Source: Holothuria scabra (taxonomy: Eukaryota; Echinodermata; Holothuroidea; Aspidochirotida; Holothuriidae). Taken from it: DNA of 64,000 nt. Each line of letters begins with the position of its first letter. Within the stretch, counting starts at the first letter, position 1. Below the pieces are notes generated by a model that was given only the letters and a program-made list of their open reading frames with translations, was not told the DNA's origin and made no database searches. Both the position numbers and the translations under genes were made by a program. This document shows positions 22,625 through 33,963 of the stretch, one piece after another. Location: assembly GCA_037179385.1 (NCBI GenBank), contig CM074184.1, forward strand, positions 13,658,001-13,722,000, written 5' to 3'.

Positions 22625-22795
22625 TGAGCTAAAAATGGAACCTACTACCACTGTGCTTGATGCTCAGCATAACCAATAGAGTAGGGAAAACAAGCCAGTG
22701 AAAAACTGGAAAAAGGCATTGGTCTGCCGGACTCGGACCAATTGGTTAAAAACTGGGCGGTAAAACTCCATCACCAAACTAACTAACATGACTGT
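22625..22795 (+). mobile_element. SINE body, 5'-truncated
   Basis: Matches the body of the SINE at 19478-19735 ('ggaacctactaccactgtg', 'ggaccaattggttaaaaact') and ends in CTAACTAAC. The tRNA-like head is missing. Confidence 0.7.
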
Positions 22796-22996
22796 AAAAG
22801 AACCTGTACCAAACAAATAATCAGTTCCTTATCGCGAATACTGAAATTTTTGATTCCCCCCCAAGTTTGGCCCCTCAACTATACTTTTGGAAAAGCCCCT
22901 CTTTGTATCATACACTCCACATGTATTTGACCTTCAAATGACATAGTATTTTTTAAACTGAACAGATCACAAAGCTAAAATATTGACAATTTATGT

Positions 22997-23002
22997 TTTA
23001 TT
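22997..23002 (-). terminator. Candidate polyadenylation signal of GPANK1
   Basis: TTTATT on the plus strand is AATAAA on the minus strand, about 395 bp beyond the GPANK1 stop codon. Confidence 0.35.
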
Positions 23003-23396
23003 CAATACTACATTATTAACTTAAGACTAACTAACAGTCAGTTTTTTATGCAAAAGGACTTCTAGAATGAACACGTTTGATGATGATGGTTCCTTTAGTA
23101 GGTTTAAGATAAACTGTTTCACCCAAGCTGTTCTACAGGGAGAAATAATGTTTCAAATTGACAACTACTAGTAGAGTACTATAGTACTCAATGAAAACAG
23201 TATTTTGAAACATTTTAAGAAGACAGAACAACATACGGTAAGAAGGGAACAAATAGATATAAGAATCTTAATAACTTTCAAAATCCAAGTTTCCTCTCTG
23301 CATGTCTCCTTAGCATTCTTTCAGCCATACAGTACTGTAGGTATAAATAATGCCTTTTCTGGCAACTTTGAACCCTAATTTCATACCAACAAAGTT

Positions 23397-24467
23397 TCAT
23401 TCTAAGTAAAATGACCTTCGAAAATCCATCTCCCACTCCTTCTCTTTTTGTTTCTGCTTTCTCAAATTTTTCTTACTTTTAAACTTATGTTCCTTTTTTT
23501 CATCATCTTCATGAGTCACTTTAGCTCTTTTAACAGCTCTTTGGTCAAAAGCTGTAAAATGAGTAACTCTTGGCACTGAGTCATTGCTCTTAGATGAACC
23601 AAGACATTTTCTGTCTCTCTTTAAAACTGTTTTTACTGGAAACTTAAGCCCTTCTTTTCCTTCAGGACCAAGACCTTTCTCTTTGTTCCAACCATCTTTC
23701 AAAAGCATTTGAAATCCTTTGTTGTTTTCATTTAGGTGATACCAAGTGCTACCCTGTTTTGGTTTCTTGTTGAAAAGATGAACAGTTGAAGTTCGATGTT
23801 GTGATGGTGTGGTGTCTTTGAATGTCCTGGCACAAACTACACAAAAGAACTTTCTCAGCCCTTTTTCAGAAACCGCACTATAGTTTCCACTTGTCATCTT
23901 TCCAGATATACATGATTTAGTACTATCTGTCTTTGACCTTATGTCCCAGTTTTCAAAAAGTCTCATGACATTTTTGCAGTTGTTTGTCTTTGCAAGATCG
24001 TATGCTGTTTTTCCATTACTATTTGTCAATTCTTTGTTTGCACCACACTGTAATAAAAATTTCACAACATCTGTGTGGCCAGAACATGCAGCACACATCA
24101 AAGGTGTCCACTTGAAGGCATCCATAACATCAATATTCACAATATGTTCATTGCTTAAAAGTTTTTTCAAACCCTTCAAGTCACCTTCTTGAGCCAGTTT
24201 CAGAAGTTGGTTATTTCTTTTGCTTTCATTCATTTTGGTATGCCTCTTGTTACTATTCTTGGTGCAATATTTCTTTAGTATCTGATTTCCTGCTGCAACT
24301 TTCACATCCTCCTTGCTCTTGTTGGATTTATTTGAAATAACACGCTCATAAAACTCTTTGACTTCATCTCCGTTTAAGTCACTTTTTGTTTGGTGTTGTG
24401 TCACTACTTCAGATTTTTTATTATTACTGCAAGATGCGAGGTGAAACTTGATTCTCTGGCATGACAT
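23397..24467 (-). CDS. GPANK1: GPANK1-like G-patch and ankyrin-repeat protein (356 aa)
   Basis: One uninterrupted frame of 356 codons, the same length as I recall for human GPANK1 (BAT4). An N-terminal EFYERVI motif is at 38-44. Two ankyrin repeats lie at about 86-172 (WTPLMCAACSGHTDVVKFLL; GKTAYDLAK). A C2H2-like finger follows with C209, C212, H224 and H230, then a G-patch at about 249-290 (GFQMLLKDGWNKEKGLGPEG) and a lysine-rich C-terminal tail. G-patches usually bind and stimulate DEAH-box RNA helicases; the cellular role of GPANK1 itself is poorly known. The order ankyrin, finger, G-patch is specific to this family. It is tail-to-tail with DXO, 3.3 kb between stop codons. The start is the first methionine of the conserved region; a splice acceptor just upstream cannot be excluded. 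Confidence 0.92.
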   Translation of the reverse strand: MSCQRIKFHLASCSNNKKSEVVTQHQTKSDLNGDEVKEFYERVISNKSNKSKEDVKVAAGNQILKKYCTKNSNKRHTKMNESKRNNQLLKLAQEGDLKGLKKLLSNEHIVNIDVMDAFKWTPLMCAACSGHTDVVKFLLQCGANKELTNSNGKTAYDLAKTNNCKNVMRLFENWDIRSKTDSTKSCISGKMTSGNYSAVSEKGLRKFFCVVCARTFKDTTPSQHRTSTVHLFNKKPKQGSTWYHLNENNKGFQMLLKDGWNKEKGLGPEGKEGLKFPVKTVLKRDRKCLGSSKSNDSVPRVTHFTAFDQRAVKRAKVTHEDDEKKEHKFKSKKNLRKQKQKEKEWEMDFRRSFYLE

Positions 24468-24488
24468 CTTGAAAGTACTTCTGATGCA

Positions 24489-24573
24489 AGTTGATGAGAG
24501 TGATGTTCTTCTATCTGTAGAACATTTGCAGTTTCATGACAGTGATGTTCTCCTAACTGTAGAACATTTGCTA
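24489..24573 (-). repeat. 42-bp tandem duplication upstream of GPANK1
   Basis: A unit containing GTGATGTTCT and GTAGAACATTTGC occurs twice, 42 bp apart, just upstream of the GPANK1 start and probably in its 5' UTR or proximal promoter. Confidence 0.7.
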
Positions 24574-24961
24574 ACCTGTAGATAAAGAGAGTAATGGTCT
24601 GGTTTAAACATACTTCCAAAACCGCCGTAGATACATATGTACTTTGTATGAGAGATTAGTAAAAAATCATCACTTTCTACATCACAAAATACAATAGGTT
24701 TACAATATTTTTTTTTTGAAAAGAAGACAGGGATTGCTCACTTGGTGGAAGGGTCTAAGAAGGAGGGGATGTCCCATTTCCCACTGGAGATTCCTTTTCA
24801 GTTTTCTTGGGTGTCTAGAAGCAAAGTGAGGAAACAATTGTCAAATGATGTGAGAAATACTTGCGATCCATACATTCTGGGCTAAAAAGCCACTTCCAAC
24901 CAGTAAAAAGAAGACATGACCAGGCAACCGTTCCACAAACATCTTGACACAATGGTACAGT

Positions 24962-25216
24962 AGACTGACGTCTGCATGGTCAAGGGGATAGAACACCAGA
25001 CTTGCAGTCAGGAGGTTGGCAGTTTAAGTCCTGGCCAGGTCAAACCAAAGATTTTAAAGAGCGAAACCTACTGCCATTGTACTCTGTGCTCACCAAAAGG
25101 AATGGAGTAGAGGAAAAAAAACTACTGTAGTGAGGCACAACTGAAAAAAGGCAGTGGCCAGCTTGACTTGAACCAACTGGTTGGAAACTGTGCCCTAAAA
25201 CTCCATCTAACTAACT
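24962..25216 (+). mobile_element. SINE, near full length
   Basis: Has a degenerate tRNA-like head (near 24975 and 25018), the family body ('gaaacctactgccattgta', 'gaaccaactggttggaaact') and a CTAACTAACTGA tail. Same family as 19478-19735. Confidence 0.75.
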
Positions 25217-25383
25217 GACCAATGACACAGTACATCTGACAGCTAGCTTTAAGTTTGCACCTTGAGAAGATGTTCAGGGAAAGATTAGTGATAAAAACCA
25301 ACCTTCTCATTTCTACAGTAATTTTAATATGTAAGATACTTTGAAGACAAAGAAGAGGAAAATGGTGCAACTTAGCTGATGCT

Positions 25384-25425
25384 TCAAAACAAGTTGGGGG
25401 GCTGCTTTTGCCCTTCTAAATGTTT
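25384..25425 (-). CDS. Candidate last exon of an unrecognised gene
   Basis: Follows the acceptor GTTTCTGTCAG on the minus strand and continues in phase 0 from the exon at 25475-25678. Encodes 13 residues (KHLEGQKQPPNLF) and a TGA. The exon is short, so support comes mainly from the phase agreement. Confidence 0.4.
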   Translation of the reverse strand, partial: KHLEGQKQPPNLF

Positions 25426-25474
25426 CTGACAGAAACTTATGTGGTAAATCACTATGGGAAGAGAAAATGTTTAC

Positions 25475-25678
25475 CTGTATTTCTGGGAAAGAAAGTAAAT
25501 TTTCCACAATCTTTTTGAGTTTTTCATACATAAAAATGGAAAATTCCCTCCAGTGCTCTAAATTTCCCTCTGAATGCACATATTTCCAGAGAAGGGGCCT
25601 CCCACCCATAATAGAGTTAATTGCCCGTGTTGAATATTGCAGCTCTGCCACAAAACAAAATATAGTGCGCTTATATAC
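25475..25678 (-). CDS. Candidate internal exon of an unrecognised minus-strand gene
   Basis: A 204-nt, 68-codon open segment with the acceptor CTCTTGCATTACAG and the donor CAG|GTAAAC, both in phase 0. It encodes a mixed hydrophobic and charged sequence including INSIMGGRPLLWKYVHSEG and FSIFMYEKLKKIVENLLSF. Composition and splice sites look genuine, but I do not recognise the family. Same strand as GPANK1, about 0.9 kb upstream of it. Earlier exons were not found with confidence. Confidence 0.45.
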
Positions 25679-26083
25679 CTGTAATGCAAGAGTTAATGAA
25701 AAACTGCCCAGCTAAGAGTAACATTTTCAACACATAGAGCTTTATTTCATCAGCAAATTATGCAATGTGAATTAATTGAAACTAATTGTAATCAGTGGTG
25801 GAGTTGGGTCTCACAGTTACGTGTAAAACAATCACATGTGGGTGGGCATAAGACTATAGGATCTGAAAAAACAAAAGTATCAATGTCCTTTGCTCCTAAC
25901 TGAAAGTCATGGTAAAATTGCCCATCCTCTTGTGAAATATTGTACAGATCTGCTAGAAGCTGCTCTGGAAGCTTTGCAGAGAGGCCTACAGTATCTCAGG
26001 GACATTTCTCAGTGGCAGTGCCTTTGTTATCCTGAGCAGTCAGGCTGACAAAGCCCTTTTTCTTTGTTTTCCTCTTCTTGTAG

Positions 26084-26194
26084 GTGACTAACTTTGCAGC
26101 CTTTCAGCCACATCCTCCATCCACCTCTTACTCATCACTAACCACTGCACCTAGCTCAAAACCGGAAAATAATAAACCAATTATCACAAAATAA
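26084..26194 (+). CDS. Possible terminal exon on the plus strand
   Basis: A long pyrimidine tract and TTCTTGTAG precede 26084. Reading in phase 0 gives 36 residues rich in Ser, Thr and Pro (VTNFAAFQPHPPSTSYSSLT and onward) ending at TAA 26192-26194. No partner exons were recognised, and the minus strand has an equally short lysine-rich frame across the same bases, so this is weak. Confidence 0.25.
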   Translation: MTNFAAFQPHPPSTSYSSLTTAPSSKPENNKPIITK

Positions 26195-26815
26195 AAATAT
26201 GATCCACGAAGGTCAAGTTGTTCTACCAGCATATTTGATACAAAATTTTACAAGCGCATAGTATAAAAATATGCATTCTTCCTGAAAGTGTACAGTAGTT
26301 TCAGTTGTGAGTGTTTTTAAATTTTAGAAGGCTCTGGATAGGTTTTGGGCTGACCAAGAGATTGTTTATAACTATGAAGCTGATTTGTATGTTAAGTAAT
26401 TGGCTAGTATGGCAGTCACCCATCTGTGCATAGCTTGCTATTGCTAAATCCGCTGTGGAGGTTACATAAGGTGATGAAGATGCGGACAAAGAGGTCTTTT
26501 AGACCCGCGTCCACTGAGGTTCCTAAGGTATAAGGTACAACAAGGCCTTTCCTATCCCACAGCATGGGATACCATGTGTATGTAAAAACTAGGGACAAAA
26601 CCCAACAGACCACGCGTACATAAATACACACACCAGTCGGCATGTAGACATCCCTACCCAACAGGAAAGGCCACAGGAATAAGTTTACCAGTGCCTATAT
26701 TAAAAGAGGGCAGCAGACAGAGTAATGCAATCCCCAATGTTGAGAAATTGGTAGCAATTCTGAGCAATTCCCAGACAATATCGTGACACAGCTGGAGTGC
26801 CTAGGCCTAGTACCA
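26195..26815. other. No recognisable feature
   Basis: Open minus-strand frame at 26416-26661 has no recognised family and no splice support. The rest is AT-rich. Confidence 0.35.
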
Positions 26816-26817
26816 AT

Positions 26818-28281
26818 TCAATAATCATAGGCATACGAGGCAGGGGGGGGCAGGGGGACAGACTGCCCCCCCCCCAAATTATCTCAAGACCTAAAATTCG
26901 GGCAAGGATCTGCAAAAATTCGGGCAGACGTTTGAGTCTTAAAACCTGGTTTGTTTCTACTTACACAGAAAACCGAATTCTTTCATACACTTGGAAAATA
27001 ATAAAAAAAATAATGAAAAAGCATCATAGTCACGGTACAATTTTCATGAAACCTCTAAAAGATACCAAAATTTGCGACACAATCGGGCAGCTTATGAAAA
27101 AACTTCATATTCTTGCACAAACCTTTGCCCGAAATGACACAATATTCGGGCAAAAGTTGCAAAAGAGTTCTGGGATATTTTTAATTGCCATATAGCAAGA
27201 GGAGAGAGGATGTATACAGTCCCCAAAATTTTGCCCGAACAAATCAATCAAAAGCTATCTTGTGATGCACCATATTACTAAATGACAATCACCAATAGTC
27301 ACCAGAAGGCTGAAACATACTTGGTCCAGAGGTATTTGGGCAGCATATGAATGAGATGGCAATTTTGCACTTTTCAAAATGATCCTCTTAAAATTATGCA
27401 AAACTTTTTAACCTGCAGTGCTGTGGAACTGAAATTCAGGCAATGGTAAACAAATCAGCATAGCTTGTTTGCTCACTCATACAAATTAAGTGTGAACAAA
27501 TCTGAAAATAAGTCTGCCAACAAATTTTGTAAAAACATCTAGCAACGTGACAAGCCGGGTTTTCCTCAAATGGCATTAGTAGAAAAATCATTTATATATA
27601 GTTGGGAGTTCAGGCCCAGTCATATAGACAGTTGTATCAATTCAGTGGAACTGGAATTCGGGCAAGAGTCGCAACAGAGTCACAGATGTACAGTACACGT
27701 TTTGAATTCTGTTCTACAGTTTTCCCCGGAATCCCCACTCAGGTAATTCGGGCCTCTGAATTTCTTCAAGGAAACTTATATTTAATAGGCAGCCAGAATG
27801 TGATGCAATGCCATCCTCCCTTGAAGTTGAGAAGCCTTGGGATTTTCCAGGGTTTCTGAAGTTTTTCAATTTTCAAAATTATATTGATGATAATCTCATG
27901 CTGCACGACGTAAAATAGTTTGTAGAATGTGCAAACAAACTCATTTTCCAATGACTAAAGCTTAATGTAGTCATCCAATGGTAGTAGTACGTCTGGGAGT
28001 TTTCTGACATTTTTGTAGATTTGCTCATTTTTGGTGAAAATTTTATTGCAAACGAAAGTTCAAAATATTGACAGCTTTGATTCTGCTTATAAGCCTGGGA
28101 AAGGCCATTTCAGGCTATCTGAGGGGTTGCAACTTTTCAAAATTTTCTGTTCGCTCCGCGCCAACCAATGGTGGCGCTTCGCTTATATAGTCTTTCGGGC
28201 AGAATTACATTTTTCGGGCAGAGGATCCTCTGCCCCCCCCCCAAACTGAAATGCTCCCGTATGCCTATAGATGTCAATAAT
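26818..28281. mobile_element. hAT-like nonautonomous element (26826-28273) with 8-bp TSD
   Basis: A perfect 8-bp duplication TCAATAAT flanks it (26818-26825, 28274-28281). The left end reads CATAGGCATACGAGG and the reverse complement of the right end CATCTATAGGCATACGGG, so the ends match apart from a 4-bp insertion. The interior repeats CGGGCA phrases and C/G runs, and includes the shared module near 28105-28215 (CTCCGCGCCAACCAATGGTG). No transposase. Confidence 0.85.
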
Positions 28282-29156
28282 AGCAAACCTTTCTAGTGGT
28301 AGGCTAGCAAGCTTTCCTGTGTTATGTAGTTAAGTCCCCAGCACTAATTGGGTTCCATACCCCAAAGTGGCATACCTAGATGCATTGGTATGCACATGCA
28401 TGTATGTATCCGTAGCCCTCAAGCTGGGCTGTGTGTTCGTTATATGGCCTAGGCTCATTCCTCACAACACAGCCCTTGTGTGGTTAACATTCACAAACAT
28501 TCACAAACGCCAGGACGCCTGCGGAACAGCATCTCTTGCGTCCCCATATAACAAAATATTCTCACCAAACCTCACAGAGATGATCTCTGACACCACATTT
28601 ACCTTTCCGCAAAAGATGTTTACAAAGTTTTATCAAAGAATGGAAGAATTTTCACTGCCAATTTCTACCATAACAGTTAACCAATGGGTCGTGTTTTCGA
28701 GTTCTCGAAAACTGTTCTCAGTAGAGGTCAAAGGCCACAAGGGCGAAATGGGATACTTTACCTGCGCAGCTGTCTTCGTACTCTCTTTCATTCAATAACA
28801 ATAAGAAGAGAACGTTATTCAAAATGCCGCGTAGATTATAAGCTTCTGTCACTAAGCAACTACATTTCAATTCAATCATACAACAAAAGAAAATGGCAGC
28901 TACTTGTTGCAGATGATGACATGATGCAATGCTAGACGTTTCTATCTTCTTCCAAATGATCCCTATTTGCAGTTACTTTGGTGAGATCTCAACAATAAAG
29001 CATATTTGGTTCCTTGTATCTTACTTTGTAAAACTGAAAATATTAAAACAGGTCAGTTATATCATATTTTGCACATCCTGATAGTGACTATGTTTGAGAA
29101 CATTATCTGCGCAAGGGCTGTGTTGTGAGAGGAATGAGCCTAGCCTATGTAACGAA
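28282..29156. other. Region with one arm of an inverted duplication, no gene recognised
   Basis: The sequence at 28415-28478 is an inverted copy of 29107-29161 joined to 31875-31895. The remainder has open frames (28367-28798 plus) with no family resemblance or splice support. Confidence 0.45.
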
Positions 29157-31879
29157 CACACCAGGGTTTTCCCTGGGTTTAGAATTGAACGTCGCGCATC
29201 TGATGCGTCCATTGGTGGATCGCCGGCCTGGGGGAGGGGTATAAGGGGAGGGGTTTCCCCCTCCCCTTTTGGAAATTTTGTGACTTATGCAAGTCCCCAG
29301 ACGCAAAATGGTGACATTTTTGAGCCAAATTAGTCAACACAATTTTTGTAAGTTGACCCAAAAACATTAGCACCGATACTCACATTCGCACAAATTTTGA
29401 TCTACTGATAGCGGTCACATTGGCTTCCATGTCACCGTAATTTTTGCTTCAAAAGTTTTGGTTCATCGGCATGGCCTTTATTAAGCGCTGGCACCAGAAG
29501 ATTTTTACCCTCGGTTGGCCGTTATTTTGCGTCCGTTGCTCACCAAAATTTACGTGATTGGGCCGGCTTGCAATATTACCAGTTCAGGATAGAAAATATT
29601 GGGAAAATTTCCGTTCGTTTCACGAACGGGATATCATTTTTGTAGGCGTAATATATTTTCACTTCAAAAGTGGAGATGTAAATCAACTGTTAATGCGATA
29701 GATTTGTTTGCAGTCGATGTCACATTCCCCAGGCTTTAATAATTTAGTTCTTAGGCCAACATCATGCTCATTCTATTTTTCATCCCCCAATCATTTCGGA
29801 ACTATTGCATTCGTTTTCTGCACTGGCCGGTTGTAGTTGCTATAATATACTGAAGCGACTCTCCTGCTTTAATACGAACCCCATGTAGAGCAACCATTCA
29901 TGATAATCTTAGAAGTAGAATCTTAGTAGTTCTGGGCAGCCAACAATTGCACCCGATAAACGTATCTTATGGTTCCTTTCGGGTATAAACATCCCCGGAA
30001 ATTTTAAGCAGTTCTTGTCCAAAACTTACATCTTGTTTAAAAAGAATCTGCAACTGAAATGCACGTAGGTCAGATCCCCGAAAAATCCACGTACGCAGAG
30101 ATTTGTGATGCCGTTTCATGGTGAATTTGGCACGGGGCTCGCCCTACTTCGCTAGCCGGCTATATAAGCATTGGCAGTGCGATCGTCGTAACACAAACTC
30201 AATGGGAAAACTTGTCTCGAGACAGAGTATTTTCACACACTAAATCACATAGGCGAAGGCGCGAATTGTGATTGGCTGGCTAGAATCAATGCAATTGAAC
30301 CAATCGCGATGCAGGGACCAATTTAAATTTTGAAATGGGTCGTATGCATATGATGTCACCAAGCAAAACATGATGCCTTGTTTGGCGGGAAAAACGGACA
30401 CGCACGGAAGTCTACTGTATGCGTGTGCCAAGAATTTTGCTTCACGAGACCACGTGCATCACGGTTTTTGTTTGCAATGACGTTGCATGACAACATTGCA
30501 CAAGTCCTACTGTAAATAACATTACGGCCGGAAGGAATGCTGGGAATTACTTAATTTATGCAAGATAATAATCACCGGACTTCACAAGATTCTAGGAGCT
30601 ACGTGTACAAAACGTCCACAGACTTGTATGCTAAGCTTTGGGATTAAAAAGAGGCGAAACACTGCAGCTCGATAGTGTGCTTTGTGCAGAACAGTTTGTA
30701 CAGCAACTTACGCAGCGCTTTTTGCGATAAGCTAGGAAAAGGCATTGAATGCAATCCTAAATCTAATTCCATGTAATATTACAGGGTTATAGGGGAAAAT
30801 ATCAAACGATCACTTCCATGCCAGGGGTAAAAATTTTACGTTTGTGATTATCAATGCAACCAGTTTTGGCAGGAAGTTAAAGGATTGAGTTTACAGGAAT
30901 TTAACGAAACTAAGGGCAAGTTTCAAGCATATTTTAACCCCTTTTTCAGTTTGCAAATAATCGGGAGTAATGATCAAGTGAGTGCCAGAATTTATAAAAG
31001 CAATGGAGCACGTGGCTTCAAGCAATCACAGATTGTGTGTGTCCCGATCTTTTCATGAAAACATGTTGGGAAAACGGGTTCTATGACATCATACACATAA
31101 GGTCCATCGCACTTATTTTAAGTTACCTCTAAACATCGTGAGTGGTTCATTATTGCGTTTAATCAGCCAATCATACTTGTGACATCGTCAATGCAGTTTT
31201 ACTGTGTAGGAAAAACATGTAGAAACCAACCGTCTTCGCACAGAATTCTAATACTCCCATTGCATTTTTGCTACGATCGAATTTCCCAAACTTTGGTTGT
31301 AGCCGGGCAAAACAATCGTGTCGAAAGTTGTAAAAAGTAACAGGAAATATGTGGGATTACATCGTGAAGATACAATGACATGGTTCGTTCGTTTGATGGA
31401 TAATTTCGCAAATCTGAGACATTAGCCCCGCCTCTAACCTGCCAAAGGCGGGCGTATGTGTTTTGGTCATGCAAGTCGTGTTATGCCACATAGCTGCTGT
31501 GCTCCGGAGTGAGCAAAACATTTTCCTGATACAAGCCTACGACGGCAAGTGCAGGCTAGTTAATTATAATAATACTGTGTTGTTACTCGTTCAATAGTAG
31601 GCCCTATGGGATAAACATACAGAGCTCCGACTCGCATGCAGTGGTATGTGCATGAAAATTAAAATAGTTAGTTGCAGTTTTACAAATAAGTCAATGATTT
31701 TGTCGTTTATTGTATTAACAACAAAAGCAGTCGTTGACAGAAAGAAGAAAAATTATGGAGGCTAGCTGGCAGCAATTCTGAACATCGCGGCCTTTTTTGA
31801 ACGTCGCGGCCTCCTTGGTTTTGAAGCTTGAACGTTGCGGGCCGCGACGTTCAAAACGCCCAGGGAAAACCCTGCACAC
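29157..31879. mobile_element. Large TIR element (29162-31874) with 5-bp TSD
   Basis: Terminal inverted repeats start with an identical 16 bp CAGGGTTTTCCCTGGG (29162-29177 and 31859-31874) and continue to a shared GAACGTCGCG. A CACAC duplication flanks both ends (29157-29161, 31875-31879). An inverted paralogous copy of the insertion site at 28415-28440 shows the joined, empty version of the same bases, which confirms the boundaries. No transposase is recognisable in the 2.7 kb. A 5-bp TSD occurs in some hAT lineages and in Transib; the superfamily stays open. Confidence 0.82.
30161..30167 (+). promoter_or_regulatory. TATA-box-like TATATAA inside the TIR element
   Basis: CGGCTATATAAGCA lies in a GC-richer patch. 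Inverted CCAAT boxes (GATTGGCT near 30269, AACCAATCGC near 30297) are nearby. This could be a promoter carried by the element; no transcript is evident. Confidence 0.2.
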
Positions 31880-32875
31880 AGCCCTGTTAGAGGGCTGAAG
31901 ACCTTAACCCTAACCCAGTATTACTAGGCCCTATGAATACTGTACATAACACTAACCTCATTACTAAATACTATGCGTACTTAACCCTAACAGGGTACGA
32001 AAACAACGGCTTTCCATCAGCAATTCTTGATAAGAACAAACTACCCAAGGAGATTTACAGACCCTGGGCACCTTCTGGGGCCACCTAGCTGGTACGATCA
32101 CCCAATCTCTTATCACAGCTTTTGCGGATCTATGTGCCCATTGTGACTGTGAAAGGAGGGCGTAATCACCGTCACAAGGTTTCGCACAACTGGTGCTTAA
32201 GTTAAATTTGGGCAATACAGAGTATTCCCTAATTTACCATACCATGTATTCTTTGGCTACTGAATAATTATTTCAAAGTCTGTCAGAGGAGGAAGCTGTA
32301 AATTACCCTAACTAGCATGAAAAGATAGTAAGGACATACCATAAATACAAATTATAAAAAAAGATATACAGGCCTAGGCCCTACATCTCTTTTGTTAGAT
32401 TTCTTTGCTGCCGAGTTTCAGGACATCGCGGACTTCGTCACTTTCAGTTGGTTATACGCATACGCGTATACGCGGATGTGAAGATTTACGTAACATGTTG
32501 GCCACCCGTCGTTGCCAGATTTTATAACGTAGGCCTAAATGGCCAAATTTGGCGTACAGGTTGCTAGCATATACGGCTCTGCTGCCCTCAGTTTTATGCC
32601 ACCAATGCTCATGGGAGCATATCCCAATTAGCAGGTGTATTAATGCGTCCGTTTGTTCGCCCTCAGATAGAGTCCCTAAAAGGAGCACTTTTTTGATATG
32701 TTATGGAATGAGCTGGGGTTTTCTGTAAGTTTCTTCTGAAAGTATATCAAATGAAGTACCATTGGTGAAAATAATGGGCTTAATTGAAGCAATTTTGTGG
32801 AAATTATGGGCCTTAGAAGCTGGCGGAGGCATACCGAGATTTTAGTGAAAAACAAGGCTTGGAAAAGGTGGTTTG
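31880..32875. other. No recognisable feature
   Basis: Includes a short palindromic stretch of CGCATACGCGTATACGCG near 32458. A minus-strand open frame at 32452-32688 resembles no family. Confidence 0.35.
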
Positions 32876-32879
32876 AACT

Positions 32880-33080
32880 TTGAGGTGAAATAGCAAAAAA
32901 TCTTCACGGTCATGATATGGTAAATTGAAAGTGCTATGAATGGCCAACTTGTCAGCTTTCATATGAGGGGTAGCTTGACCCTGGCGAAAACTTCGACAAG
33001 CTTTTAGAGGCCCGTTTACTTTTTGAATTTAGTGTGTAAGTCAATGGAGGAATTAATGGGGGTATGCTCCCTCATGTTGC
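32880..33080 (+). repeat. Dispersed repeat, copy 1
   Basis: Shares 'ggccaact', 'gctttcat', 'tgaggggtagctt' and 'gtgtaagtcaatgga' in the same order with 41620-41780, and inverted with 33480-33960. Confidence 0.7.
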
Positions 33081-33392
33081 GTGCCTACAGTGGCTTGTTA
33101 TAGACAAAAAGTTCCCATACATTTTGACTTCTAATCTAAGTAAATCGAATCTTCAAATAGACCTTAGGCATTTGATGTCACAGGGCGGGAAGTACGCCCT
33201 AGTTTGGGGCCGGGCGAAAAAGCAAATCAAGGCGGCCAAATACATGCACACAGCTGATTTGTTAACCAGTCGAATACTCGCACAGTCTAGTGCACGTGCG
33301 GGTGAATCCTTATGCGTGTGACCACACGTTCCATTGTTTTGCCCGCAAGGAAGACGTCAGTGTGTCGTCAATGCACACGGTCTATTTGAATA

Positions 33393-33455
33393 TTACATAA
33401 CATAATACTGAAGTTACAGAGTAAAGGAGGACCCCATAAGATGCCCGAAGTCATA
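33393..33455 (-). repeat. LINE/SINE 3'-tail fragment
   Basis: Contains ACATAACATAA followed by 'ccccataagatgccc', the 3' end shared by the LINE at 4611 and the SINE at 4110. Only the last 60 bases or so remain. Confidence 0.6.
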
Positions 33456-33479
33456 AATCAACTGAACCACACTGAATCA

Positions 33480-33960
33480 GCTAGTTGTACATTAGTTTCT
33501 AAGGTTCTAATGTCTCATATCCCCAATAATTTCCCCATTGACTTACACACTGCTAAATTAGCTCCCTTTCGACGCACCTGCAGCCTTGTCAAAGTTCACA
33601 GCTATTTCAAGACACCCATCACTTGATAGCTGACAAGTTTGCCCATCATGGCTCAACAAAATTTCCATACCATGACCCTTTAGATTTTGAGCTAGAAGGA
33701 AGTTTTTGTAGGGTACACCCACCCCTAGCGTCTTCACAAAAACGGAAAATCTCTGCCATTTGACAGCAATTTTTTTAAACAGTCTAAATCACCGTAGATC
33801 TTACCCACATTTTTAACATCCACACTCTGGCATGTCCTCTTTCATATTCATGGACTTTCATTACCCATCTGGCAGGTTATCCTGACAATATTTTGTCCAT
33901 AAAAGGGCTACTTCTTTGAGGGTGTGCACTTGGCGCTCTAGAACACTACTCTAATGGAGA
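33480..33960 (-). repeat. Dispersed repeat, copy 2 (inverted)
   Basis: Its reverse complement matches 41450-41770 in order ('aaagaggacatg', 'gatttagactgtttaaaaa', 'ctcaaaatctaaa', 'gtgtgtaagtcaatgg'). Together with copy 1 it forms an inverted pair. Confidence 0.7.
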
Positions 33961-33963
33961 ACA

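Noticed and set aside
30240..30431. Minus-strand 63-codon frame in the large TIR element
   Set aside because: No domain, no splice signal, and within a noncoding transposon.
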